From Streptomyces sp. yr375 (GTDB taxonomy: Bacteria > Actinomycetota > Actinomycetes > Streptomycetales > Streptomycetaceae): DNA of 64,000 bases. Of the stretch, positions 9,679-21,600 are shown in pieces (the stretch's first letter is position 1; each line of letters opens with the position of its first letter). The translations under genes were made by a program, and so were the position numbers. The notes under the pieces were generated by a model. The model did no database searches and was not told the DNA's origin. It worked only from the letters and a program-made list of their open reading frames with translations. The DNA lies in contig NZ_FOFF01000035.1 of assembly GCF_900110755.1 (NCBI RefSeq), positions 1-64,000 of the forward strand, read 5' to 3'.

Positions 9679-12600
9679 ATGTCCAACGAAGACAAGCTCC
9701 TCACCCGCCTGAAGTGGATGACCGCCGAGCTGCGCCAGTCCCGGCGTCGGATCGGCGAACTCGAGTCCCAGGCGCACGAGCCGATCGCCATCGTCGGGAT
9801 GAGCTGCCGGCTGCCCGGCGGGGTGCGGTCGCCCGAGGAGCTGTGGGACCTGGTGCTGGACGGGCGGGACGCGATCAGCGCGTTCCCGCAGGACCGGGGC
9901 TGGGACCTGGACCGGCTGGCCGGGCGCGGCCCCGACCGCAGTGGTGCCAGCGACGCCCTGCACGGCGGGTTCCTGGACGACGCGGGGGAGTTCGACGCGG
10001 ACTTCTTCGGGATCTCGCCGCGCGAGGCGGTGGCGATGGACCCGCAGCAGCGGCTGCTGCTGGAAGCGTCGTGGGAGGCGTTCGAGCGCGCCGGGATCGA
10101 CCCCGCCACCATGCGGGGCCGACAGGCCGGCGTCTTCGTCGGGGCCTCTCCGGCCGGGTACGGCGCGGTGGTCCGCGCCGGCGAGGACGGCGGCGACGGG
10201 TACGCGCTCACCGGCGACGCGGGCGGCATGGTCTCCGGCCGCATCGCCTACACCCTGGGCCTGGAGGGCCCGGCGGTGACCGTGGACACCGCCTGCTCCT
10301 CCTCCTCGGTGGCCCTGCACCTCGCCGTCCAGGCCCTGCGCGCCGGCGAGTGCGGCCTCGCGCTGGCCGGCGGTGTGGCGGTGCTGGCGACCCCGGACGC
10401 GTTCGTGGAGTTCAGCCGGCAGCGCGGACTGGCGCCCGACGGCCGCTGCAAGCCGTTCGCCGCCGCCGCCGACGGCACGGGGTGGGGCGAGGGCGTCGGC
10501 ATGCTGCTGGTCGAGCGGCTGTCCGACGCGCAGCGGCTCGGTCACCCGGTGCTGGCGGTGGTCCGTGGCAGCGCCGTCAACCAGGACGGCGCGTCGAACG
10601 GCCTGACGGCCCCGAACGGCCCCTCGCAGCAGCGGGTCATCCGGCAGGCACTGGACAACGCCCGGCTGTCCGCCGCCCAGATCGACACCGTGGAGTCCCA
10701 CGGCACCGGCACCCGGCTCGGCGACCCCATCGAGGCGCAGGCCCTGCTGGCCACCTACGGCCGCAGCCGCACCGGCGACCGGCCGCTGTGGCTCGGGGGC
10801 CTGAAGTCCAACATCGGCCACACCCAGGCCGCCTCGGGCGTGGCGGGGATCATCAAGACGGTCATGGCCATGCGGCACGGAAAGCTGCCCGGGCTGCTGC
10901 ACCTGGACGCGCCGTCCCCGCACGTCGACTGGTCGGCGGGCGCGGTCTCCCCGCTGTCGGAGACCATCGACTGGCCGGACACCGGCCAGCCGCGCCGGGC
11001 CGCGGTGTCGTCGTTCGGAGTGAGCGGCACGAACGCCCACATCGTGCTGGAACAGGCACCGAGCGAGCCCGTCGAAGGATCGGCGGCGGGAACCGAGGGG
11101 GGCGCGACGCGTGCCCCCGGCGCTCTGCCCTGGCTGCTGTCGGCGGCCTCGCAGGACGCGCTGCCCGCGCAGGCGGCCCGCCTCGCGGACGCCCTGGCGG
11201 GATCGGCCCTCGGCGCGGTCGCCGACGCCGACATCGCCCTCTCGCTGGCCGTCGGCCGGGCCGGGCTGCCCGTCCGGGCCGCCGTCGTCGGCCCCGACCG
11301 GGCGGCCCTGCTGTCCGGGCTGCGGGCCGTCGCCGCCGGCACGGCCGCGGCCGGCACACTCACCGGCACGGTCTCCGACGGCGCCACCGCGTTCGCCTTC
11401 CCCGGCCAGGGCAGCCAACGCGCGGGCTCCGGGCGGGAGTTGTACGAGGCGTTCCCCGCATTCGCGCAGGCACTCGACGAGGTGTGCGCCGGATTCGACG
11501 GACTCCTGGACCGACCCCTGCGCGACGTCGCCTTCGACAGCGACGGGCCGGTCGACCGTACGGAGTTCACCCAACCGGTGCTGTTCGCGATCGAGGTGGC
11601 GCTGTTCCGGCTCCTGGAGTCGTGGGGGATCGCCCCGGACTTCGTCGCCGGGCACTCCATCGGCGAGATCGCGGCGGCGTACGTGGCCGGCGTGTGGTCG
11701 CTTGCGGACGCCTGCACGCTGGTGGCGGCGCGGGGCAGGCTGATGGGCCAACTGCCCCCGGGTGGAGCGATGCTGGCGGTCGAGGCATCCGAGGCGGACG
11801 TACGGCACGCACTACGCGGCCGGGAGTCCGTGGACATCGCGGCGGTCAACGGCCCCACGGCGGTGGTGGTTTCGGGCGAGGCGACGGTGGTGGCCGAGCT
11901 GGCCGACGGCTGGCGCGAACAGGGCCTCCGTGTCAAGCAACTGACGGTCAGTCATGCCTTCCACTCCCCGCTCATGGACCCGATGCTCGCCGAGTTCCGG
12001 CGGGTCGCCGAGGGCCTGACGTACGACGTCCCGCGCATCCCCCTCGTGTCCGGCCTCACCGGCGAACCGGTCCTGGAGGAGGTGCGTCTCCCGGAGTACT
12101 GGGTGCGGCATGTCCGCGACGCGGTCCGGTTCGGCGACAGCGTCCGTACGCTGCACGGACGCGGCGCGCGGACGTTCGTGGAGGTCGGCCCGGGTGCCGT
12201 CCTGTCCGCGCTGGTCCGCGACGGCGTACCGCAGGCGGACGCGCCGGTCACCGCCGTACCGCTGCTGCACGTGGGCACCACCGCCCACGCCACCCCTCGC
12301 ACTGAGACGCACAGCCTGACCGTGGCACTGGCCGCCCTGCACGTGCGGGGCACCGGCATCGACTGGACGGCCGTCCTCGACGGCACCGGTGCCCGCCGCA
12401 CCGACCTGCCGACGTACGCCTTCCAGCACCACCGCTACTGGGCCGCACCGGCCGCCACCGCACTCCCGGGCGCGGCCGAACCGGCCGCCGACGCCGAGCT
12501 GTGGACCGCAGTGGAGCAGCACGACCACGCGGCCGTGGCCCGCGCCCTGCGCCTGGAACCCGACGCCGACACGGTGCACGACCTGCTGCCGGTGCTCGCG

Positions 12601-15600
12601 GACTACCGCAGCCGCAGCCAGGACCGGACGGCGGTCAGCGGCTGGCACTACCGGATCGGCTGGACCCCGCTGCGGCCCGGCCCGGCAGCCGCCGCCGACA
12701 GCCGCCGCTGGCTGCTGGTGGTGCCACGCGAGCACGCCACCGCAGGCCACCACCCGCTCACGGACGCCGTCACCCGCGCCCTGACCGCACACGGCCACAC
12801 CTACGCGACGGTGGAAGCCGACGCCCTGACGGACACCGGCCCCGCTGCCCTGTCCGACCGGCTGCGCGCCGCCGTCGCGACCAGCGCCTCCAACAGTGCC
12901 TCTGGCAGCGCCTTCGACGGTGTGCTGTCGCTGCTCGGCCCGCTGTTCACACACCCCGAGCACCCTGAGCACCCCGAGCACGCCGAACCGCACCTGCCGT
13001 CCGGTGCCCTGGCCGTCACCGCGCTTCTGGTACGAGCCCTCGGCGAGGCCGACATCACCGCACCGCTGTGGTGCGCCACCCAGGGGGCCGTCAGCACCGG
13101 CCGTGCCGACCGGCTCACCGGCCCCGGCCAGGCCCTGCTGTGGGGCTTCGGCCAGGCTGTGGCGCTGGAGCACCCGGACCGCTGGGGCGGTCTGGTCGAC
13201 CTGCCACCGGACGTCGACGAGCGGGCCGCCGCCCGGCTGTGCGAGGCGCTGAATGCCTCTGAGCGAACCGGAGTTGAGCAGGCCGGGGCCGAGGATCAGC
13301 TCGCCGTCCGCGCTACGGGTGTCTTCGCCCGCCGTCTCGAACCCGCCCCCGCCCCCACGGACGAAGGCACCGCCACTGACGGCACCGTCGGTTGGCAGCC
13401 GCGCGGCACCGTACTGATCACCGGCGGAACCGGCGGCATCGGCGCGCACACCGCACGCTGGGCAGCCGGGGCCGGTGCCGATCACCTGGTCCTGGTCAGC
13501 AGGCGCGGCCCCGAGGCCCCGGGTGCCGAGCAACTGAGCGCGGAACTGACCGAACTGGGCGCGCGTGTCACCCTCGCCGCCTGCGACGTCGCCGACCGGC
13601 AGCAGCTCGCGGCCCTGCTGGACGGCCTCGCCGCCGACGGCGACCCCGTCACCGCCGTCGTCCACGCGGCCGGGCAGCCGCAGTACCGCCCGCTGGCCGA
13701 GACCAGCGGGCACGACCTGGCCGACATCACCGCCGCCAAGACCTTGGGCGCAGCCCACCTCCACGAACTGACGCAGCATCAACACCTCGACGCCTTCGTG
13801 CTGTTCTCGTCTGTCGCCGGTGTCTGGGGCAGCGCGAACCAGACCGGCTACGCGGCGGCCAACGCCTACCTCGACGCCCTCGCCGAACACCGCGCAGGCC
13901 AGGGACTACCCGCGACCGCTGTCGCCTGGGGCCCCTGGGCGGGCGACGGCATGGCGGCCGGCCAGGAAGCCGAGCACCATCTGCGCCGACGCGGCCTCAA
14001 CCCGATGGCCCCGCACCGCGCACTGCTGGCACTCCAGCACGCGACGGGCCCGTGCGCGGTCGTCGCAGACATGGACTGGCAGCGCTTCGCCCCCGGCTAC
14101 GCATTCGCCCGCCCGCGCCCGCTGATCACGACGATCCCAGCCGCCGCAGCGGCTCTCACCCCGGCAGCCACAGTCACCACTACAGCTACAGCTACAGCTA
14201 CAGCTACAGCTACAGCTACCGCCACCGGTAGCGCCCCCTGGCCCGCCGTGCTCGACCGGACGCCGGCCACCGACCGCGCCACCGCACTGCTGGACCTGCT
14301 GCGCGCCGAGATCGCGGCCCTGCTCGGCCACGCCTCACCGACCGCCGTCGAGCCGAAGCGCGCCTTCAAGGACCTCGGCTTCGACTCGCTCACCGCCGTC
14401 GAACTGCGCGACCGCCTCACCGCCAGGACGGGCCTCGCCGCCCTGCCGGCCACCCTCGTCTTCGACCACCCCACGGCGCACGCCCTGAGCGGCCACCTGC
14501 TCGCCCTGCTGCTGCCCCACGGCGACGTCGATGCCGCAGGAAGTGAACAGCCGCAGGACGCAACCGACTTGGCGGACGGCGAACCGATCGCGATCGTCGG
14601 CATGGCCTGCCGTTATCCGGGTGGTGTGGGTTCGCCGGAGGAGCTGTGGGAGTTGGTGGCGGGCGGCCGGGACGCGGTCGGGCCGTTCCCCGACGACCGT
14701 GGCTGGGACCTCGCCGAGCTGTACGACCCCGACCCCGACCGGATCGGCACCAGCTACGCCCGCGAAGGCGGCTTCCTCGACGCGGTGGCCGACTTCGACG
14801 CCGCCTTCTTCGGCATCTCGCCACGAGAAGCCCTCGCGATGGACCCGCAGCAACGGCTCCTCCTGGAGACCGCCTGGGAGACCTTCGAACGCGCGGGCAT
14901 CGCCCCCGACGCCCTGCACGGCTCCCGCACCGGCGTGTTCGTCGGCACCAACAGCCTTGACTACACAGCCCTCTTGCGCGACTCGGGCACCCCGACCGAG
15001 GGACACCTGATCACCGGCAACGCCGCGAGCGTGGTCTCGGGCCGGCTGGCGTACACCTTCGGCCTCGAAGGCCCGGCGCTGACGGTCGACACGGCATGCT
15101 CGTCGTCGCTGGTGGCCCTCCACCTTGCGGTGCAGGCACTGCGCCGAGGGGAATGCACACTCGCCCTCGCGGGAGGCGTGGCCGTGATGGCCACCCCGGG
15201 CTCGTTCGTCGAGTTCTCGCGTCAGCGGGGTCTTGCGGTGGACGGCCGCTGCAAGGCGTTCGCGGCGGCGGCGGATGGTACGTCGTGGGGTGAGGGCGTC
15301 GGGCTGCTGCTGGTGGAGCGGTTGTCCGACGCGGAGCGGCTGGGCCATCAAGTGCTGGCGGTGGTGCGTGGTTCGGCGGTTAACCAGGACGGTGCGTCCA
15401 ATGGCCTGACGGCCCCGAACGGTCCGTCCCAACAGCGGGTCATCCGGCAGGCGTTGGCGGATGCGGGGCTGACGGCGTCCGAGGTCGATGTGGTGGAGGC
15501 GCACGGTACGGGTACGGCGTTGGGTGACCCGATCGAGGCGCAGGCGCTGCTGGCGACGTACGGCCAGGACCGTGAGGCCGATCGGCCGGTGCTGTTGGGT

Positions 15601-18600
15601 TCGGTGAAGTCGAACATCGGTCATACGCAGGCGGCTTCGGGTGTCGCGGGTGTGATGAAGATGGTGTTGGCGTTGGGTCGTGGTGTGGTGCCGGGGACGT
15701 TGCATGTGGATGCGCCGACGCCGCATGTGGACTGGTCGTCGGGTGCGGTGGAGTTGGTGACGCAGAACGTTGCGTGGCCGGAGGCGTCCGGTGGGCCGCG
15801 TCGGGCGGCGGTGTCGTCGTTCGGCATGAGTGGCACCAACGCGCACGTGATCATCGAACAGGCCCCCGCGACCGACATCGCCGAAAGCGCAGACCCCGCA
15901 GACCGCCCGCTGACATGGCTCCTGTCCGGCCGGACCGAAGCCGGGCTGCACGCCCAAGCGGCACGACTGGCCGAGTTCGTCGACGACCGGGGTGACGCCC
16001 TGGCCGCCGCCGACATCGCACTGTCCCTCGCGACGAGCAGGTCCGTCCTGACCCACCGCGCCGCCATCACCGCCGAAACGCGCACCGGCCTGCTGGAGGG
16101 CCTCACCGCCCTCGCGTCCGGCGACCACGCGCACCCGGCCGTTGCGCATGGCACGGCTCGGGAGAACGCGCCGACGGCCTTCCTGTTCTCGGGGCAGGGC
16201 AGCCAACGGGTGGGTGCGGGGCGTGAGTTGTACGCCGCCGCCTATCCGGTGTTCGCGGATGCGCTTGACGAGGTGTGCGCCCGTTTCGACGGGCTGCTGG
16301 ACCGCCCGCTGCGCGATGTCCTCTTCGAGGACGCGGCGGGGTTGATCGACCGTACCGAGTTCACCCAGCCCGCGTTGTTCGCGGTCGAGGTGGCGCTGTT
16401 CCGGCTGCTGGAGTCGTGGGGCGTGACGCCCGACTTCGTCGCCGGTCACTCGATCGGTGAGATCGCCGCCGCGTACGTGGCGGGTGTCTGGTCCCTGGAC
16501 GACGCGTGCACGCTGGTCGCGGCACGCGGCCGGTTGATGGGCGAGCTGCCGTCAGGCGGAGCCATGCTCGCGGTGGAGGCGTCCGAGGCGGACGTACTGC
16601 CGGAGCTGGACGAGCGCGTTGCGATCGCGGCGGTCAACGGTCCGACGTCGGTCGTGGTGTCCGGAGATGCGGAAGCCGTAGGCGAGTTGAAGTCACGCTG
16701 GCGTGAACAGGGCCTACGGGTCAAGCAACTGACGGTCAGTCATGCCTTCCACTCGCCGCTGATGGCTCCGATGCTGGCGGAGTTCCGGCGCGTGGTCGAG
16801 GGGTTGTCGTACGAGACTCCGCGCATCCCGGTCGTCTCGAACCTGACCGGTGAGATGGCCACCGCCGACGAGCTGTGCTCACCGGAGTACTGGGTCCGGC
16901 ACGTCCGCGAAGCCGTCCGTTTCGCCGACGGGATCGCGACGCTGCACGGTCAGGGCGGCGTCCGTACCTTCATCGAGGTCGGGCCGGACTCCGTACTCGC
17001 CGCCATGACCCAGAACGCCCTGGCGGCCGACGAGCAAGGCGAGGTCACCGCCTGCCTGCCCGTTCTGCGGCGGGACCGTACCGAGGTCGGGACGCTGACC
17101 GGCGCGCTCGCCGCATGGCAGGTGCGGGGCGGCGGCGTGGACTGGGCGGCGTACTACGCCGGATCGGGTGCCCGGCGGATCGAACTGCCCACGTACGCGT
17201 TCCAGGGACAGGCGTTCTGGCCCCGGCCCGGTGTCGGCGCGGTCGGCGACGCCGCCGCGTACGGGATCGGTGCCGCCCGGCACCCGCTCGTCGGCGGCCG
17301 GGTGCTGGTGGCCGACCAGGGGACGGTGCTGCTGACGGGGGCGCTGTCGCTGCGTACCCACCCGTGGCTCGCCGACCACCAGGTGATGGGCTCGGTGCTG
17401 CTGCCGGGCACCGCGTTCGTGGAACTCGCGCTGCGCGCCGGGGACGAGACGGCCTGCGACCGGGTCGAGGAGCTGACCCTGTCCGACCCGCTGGTCATCC
17501 CGGACACCGGCACGGTGCAGGTTCAGGTGCGGGTGGACGCGGCCGACGTGCACGGTCGCCGTGCGGTGAGCGTCTACTCGCGCGCCGGTGACACTCTCGC
17601 CGCAGCCGATGACGACGAGCCCTGGACCCGCCATGCCTTCGGCACACTGGGCCACAGCGAGACGGCGGCCGGGACCGACAACGCCGACCTGTCAGATCTA
17701 TCAGACCTGTCCGTCTGGCCTCCCGTCGGTGCGCAGCCCGTCCCCGCGTCTGCCGAGGAGCTGTACGCCGGACTGGCGCGGGCGGGTTACGCGTACGGGC
17801 CGGTGTTCCGTGGCCTGACAGCCGCCTGGCGGCGGGGCGACGAGGTCTACGTCGAGGTGGCGCTCCCGGAGCAGGCGGACGGCGACGCCGGGGCCTTCGC
17901 CCTGCACCCCGCGCTGCTGGACTCAGTACTGCACGCGATCGGCCTGGGCGGGCTGCTGCCCGAGACCGACGACGGGCGCGGACGGGTGCCCTTCGCCTGG
18001 TCGGGCGTCTCGGTGCAGGCGACCGGTGCGACGACGCTGCGCGCACGGCTGCGCGCGGTCGGCACCGACGCGGTGGACGTGATGCTGGCCGACGCGGACG
18101 GCCAACTGGTCGCCCACGTCGAGTCGTTGGCGCTGCGCGAGATCTCCGGAGTGCCCGCCCGGCGCAGCGAGCCGCTGTACCGCGTGGACTGGGTCGCGTC
18201 CCCCGCCGGGCGGACTGCGGCCGGCGACAGCGCGGAGCTTGTCGTACTCGGCGCGGACCCGCTGGACTGCGCCGGTGCGCTGCCGCTGCTCCGCCGGGCC
18301 ACGGATGTCGCGTCCCTGAACTTCGACGACGACCTGCCTGGCGTTGCGTTTGCGGTACTGACCTGGGCCGACGGCCCTGTCGACGGCGCACTGGACGTCG
18401 TACGCGAGTGGCTGGCCGATGAGCGGCTGGCGGATGCCCGGCTGGTGGTGGTGACGCGGGGCGCGGTCGCGGTGGGTGTGGTGGACGCGGTGCGCGATCC
18501 CGACAGCGCGGGCGCGGGCGTCTGGGGCCTGCTGCGTTCGGCGCAGACCGAGAACCCCGGCCGGTTCGTGCTGGCGGACGTCGACGGTACGGCGGAGTCC

Positions 18601-21600
18601 TGGGCCGCGTTGGCCGGGGCGCTGGCCTGGTCGCTGGGCGCAGGGGAGGAGCAAATCGCCCTGCGTGTGGGCGCGTTGTGGTCGCCCCGGCTGGTGCGGG
18701 TCGGTGCCGCAGACGCGCTCACGGCTCCCGAATCCGGTGCGTGGCGGCTGGAGAGCGCCGATCGCGGCGCGCTGGAGGCACTGGAACTGGTGGCCTGCCC
18801 CGAGGCCGAGACGGCGCGGTTGGGCGAGAGCCAGGTGCGCGTCGCGGTCCGGGCGGCGGGAGTGAATTTCCGCGACGTGCTGAGTGCCCTGGGCATGTAC
18901 CCGGGGCCCGCGAGTCCGCTGGGCATCGAGGCAGCCGGTGTGGTGCTGGAGACCGGTCCGAAGACGACCGGCCTCGCGGTGGGGGACCGGGTGTTCGGTC
19001 TGGTGCCGGGTGGGTTCGGGTCGATGACGGTGACGGACGGGCGGTTGTTGGCGCGGGTGCCGGACGGTTGGTCGTTCGCCGAGGCGGCGTCGGTGCCGGT
19101 GGTGTTTCTGACGGCTTGGTATGCGTGGCGTGATCTGGCTGAAGTGCGGGCTGGGGAGCGGGTGTTGGTGCATGCCGGTGCCGGTGGCGTGGGGATGGCG
19201 GCGATTCAGCTTGCGCAGCATTTGGGTGCCGAGGTGTTCGCGACGGCGAGTCCGGGCAAGTGGGATGTGCTGCGCGGTCTCGGCTTGGACGACGATCACA
19301 TCGCGTCCTCCCGGGACACCGGTTTCGCGGAGAAGTTCAGTGGCATCGACGTCGTACTGAACGCCCTCGCGGGTGAGTTCGTCGATGCCTCGTTGTCGGT
19401 GCTGGCCGAGGGTGGCCGGTTCCTTGAGATGGGCAAGACCGATGTCCGTGACGCGGCCGAACTGGCCGTTTCCTACCAGGCGTTCGACCTGTTCGAGGCA
19501 GGTCCGGACCGGATCGCGGAGTTGCTGGCCGAGCTGCTGGAGCTGTTCGGCACGGGCGCGGTGGAACTGCTTCCGGTGCGGGCGTGGGATGTGCGGCAGG
19601 CCCGTGACGCGTTCCGTTTCGTGAGCCAGGCCAAGCATGTCGGCAAGGTGGTCCTGACCGTCCCGGCACCCCTGGACCCGGACCGTACGGTCCTGGTGAC
19701 CGGCGGCACGGGCGGTCTGGGCGCACACGTGGCTCGGCACCTGGTAACCGAACACGGTGCCCGGGACCTGCTGTTGGTCTCCCGTCGCGGTTCGGACGCC
19801 CCTGGCGCAGAGGAGTTGCGCGCCGAGCTGACCGAACTGGGCGCCGCTGTACGGATCGTGGCCTGCGACGTCGCCGACCGGGACGCCGTAGCGGCTGTGC
19901 TCGCGTCGGAGCGCCTGACGGCGGTCATCCACACCGCCGGTGTCCTCGACGACGGTCTCGTCACCGCGCTCACCCCCGACCGTATGACGACCGTCTGGGG
20001 CCCGAAGGCCGACGCGGCCCGGCACCTCCACGAACTCACCGTCGGCCAAGACCTCGCCGCCTTCGTCCTGTTCTCCTCCCTCTCGGGTGTGCTGGGCTCG
20101 GCAGGCCAGAGCAACTACGCGGCTGCCAATGCCTACTTGGACGCGCTGGCGACGCACCGCCGTGCCAGCGGTCTGCCCGCGACCTCCCTCGCCTGGGGGC
20201 CGTGGTCGCAGGAAGGCGGTATGACCGGCGCCCTGGACGAAGCCGACGTTCAGCGTATGGCCCGAGCGGGTATGGCGCCCCTCACGGCGGAACAGGGTCT
20301 GGCCTTGCTGGACCGGGCATGGGCCGGTGCGGACGCGGTCGTGGTGCCCGTACGACTGGAGCCGGCGCGGCTGCGCGGGAACGTGTTGCCGGAGACCGTG
20401 CCGCCGCTCCTGCGGGCGCTGGTCGCGGTGCCGCCGGCCCGGCGTAACGTCGCTCAGGAGCGGGCCCGTCAGGGCGCGGACTCCTCACTGGTCGACCGTC
20501 TGCGTGCCGTCGACCCGGCCGAACGTAAGGCGCTGCTCAGTGAATTGACGTTGAGTCATGTCGTCGCGGTGCTCGGTCACTCGAGCCCGGGAGCCGTCGA
20601 TCCGCACCAGGCGTTCAAGGACCTGGGCTTCGACTCGTTGACGGCGGTCGAACTGCGTAACCGCCTGAACGCGGCGACCGGACTGCGGCTGCCCGCCACG
20701 CTGATCTTCGACCACCCCACCCCGGCCGCACTCGCCGGTCACCTGCGCCTGTCGCTGCTGGGCGAGGAACAGGACTCCGCCCGGTCCGCCGCATCCGCCG
20801 CATCCGTCCGAACGGCCCTCCGCACGGCCGTCGGCGCCGACGACGATCCGGTGGTCATCGTCGGCATGGCCTGCCGTTACCCGGGAGGCGCGGACTCACC
20901 GGACGCTCTGTGGGACCTCGTCGCGCACGGCACCGACGCCGTCTCCGAGATGCCCGCCAACCGGGACTGGGACCTGGCGAACCTCTTCGACCCCGACCCC
21001 GACCACCCCGGCACCAGCTACACGCGCGCGGGCGGGTTCCTGCACGACGCCGACCGCTTCGATCCGCGCTTCTTCGGGATCTCGCCGCGTGAGGCGCTGG
21101 CAATGGACCCGCAGCAGCGGCTGCTGCTTGAGACCTCCTGGGAGACCTTCGAACACGCCGGCATCGATCCGCAGTCGGCGCGCGGCTCCCGTACCGGCGT
21201 GTTCGTCGGCGCGGCCTTCCAGGGGTACGGTCCGCCGCCCGGGGAAGCGCCCGACGAGGTCGAGGCGCATCTGCTGACGGGTAACGCGGGCAGCGTCGTC
21301 TCCGGTCGGCTCGCCTACACCTTCGGCCTGGAGGGCCCGGCGGTCACGGTCGACACCGCCTGCTCGTCGTCCCTGGTGGCACTGCATCTGGCAGGCCAGG
21401 CGCTGCGGTCCGGCGAGTGCGACATGGCGCTGGTCGGCGGTGCGGCGATCATGTCGTCGCCCAACATGTTCGTCCAGTTCAGCCGCCAGCGGGGCCTGGC
21501 CGCCGACGGCCGCTGCAAGTCGTTCGCGGACGCGGCCGACGGCACCGGCTGGGCGGAGGGCGTCGGCATGCTCCTCGTGGAGCGGTTGTCCGACGCGCAG

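Larger units (their letters stand above)
9679..14515 (+). other. Gene 2 module 1: docking-KS-AT(malonyl)-KR(A1)-ACP
   Basis: Domains: docking 9679-9775, KS 9778-11055 (Cys 10294), AT 11383-12300 (Ser 11656; HAFH ends at His 11962), KR structural half 12640-13400, KR catalytic half 13405-14000 (Trp 13825, Tyr 13849, Gln three before Tyr), ACP 14275-14515 (Ser 14386). There is no DH. It predicts an acetate unit with an L-type hydroxyl. The KS active-site segment reads TACSSSS where the other KSs here read TACSSSL, and the first catalytic-His motif is VESHGTGT rather than VEAHGTGT. Both are mild departures in an otherwise normal KS. Confidence 0.93.
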
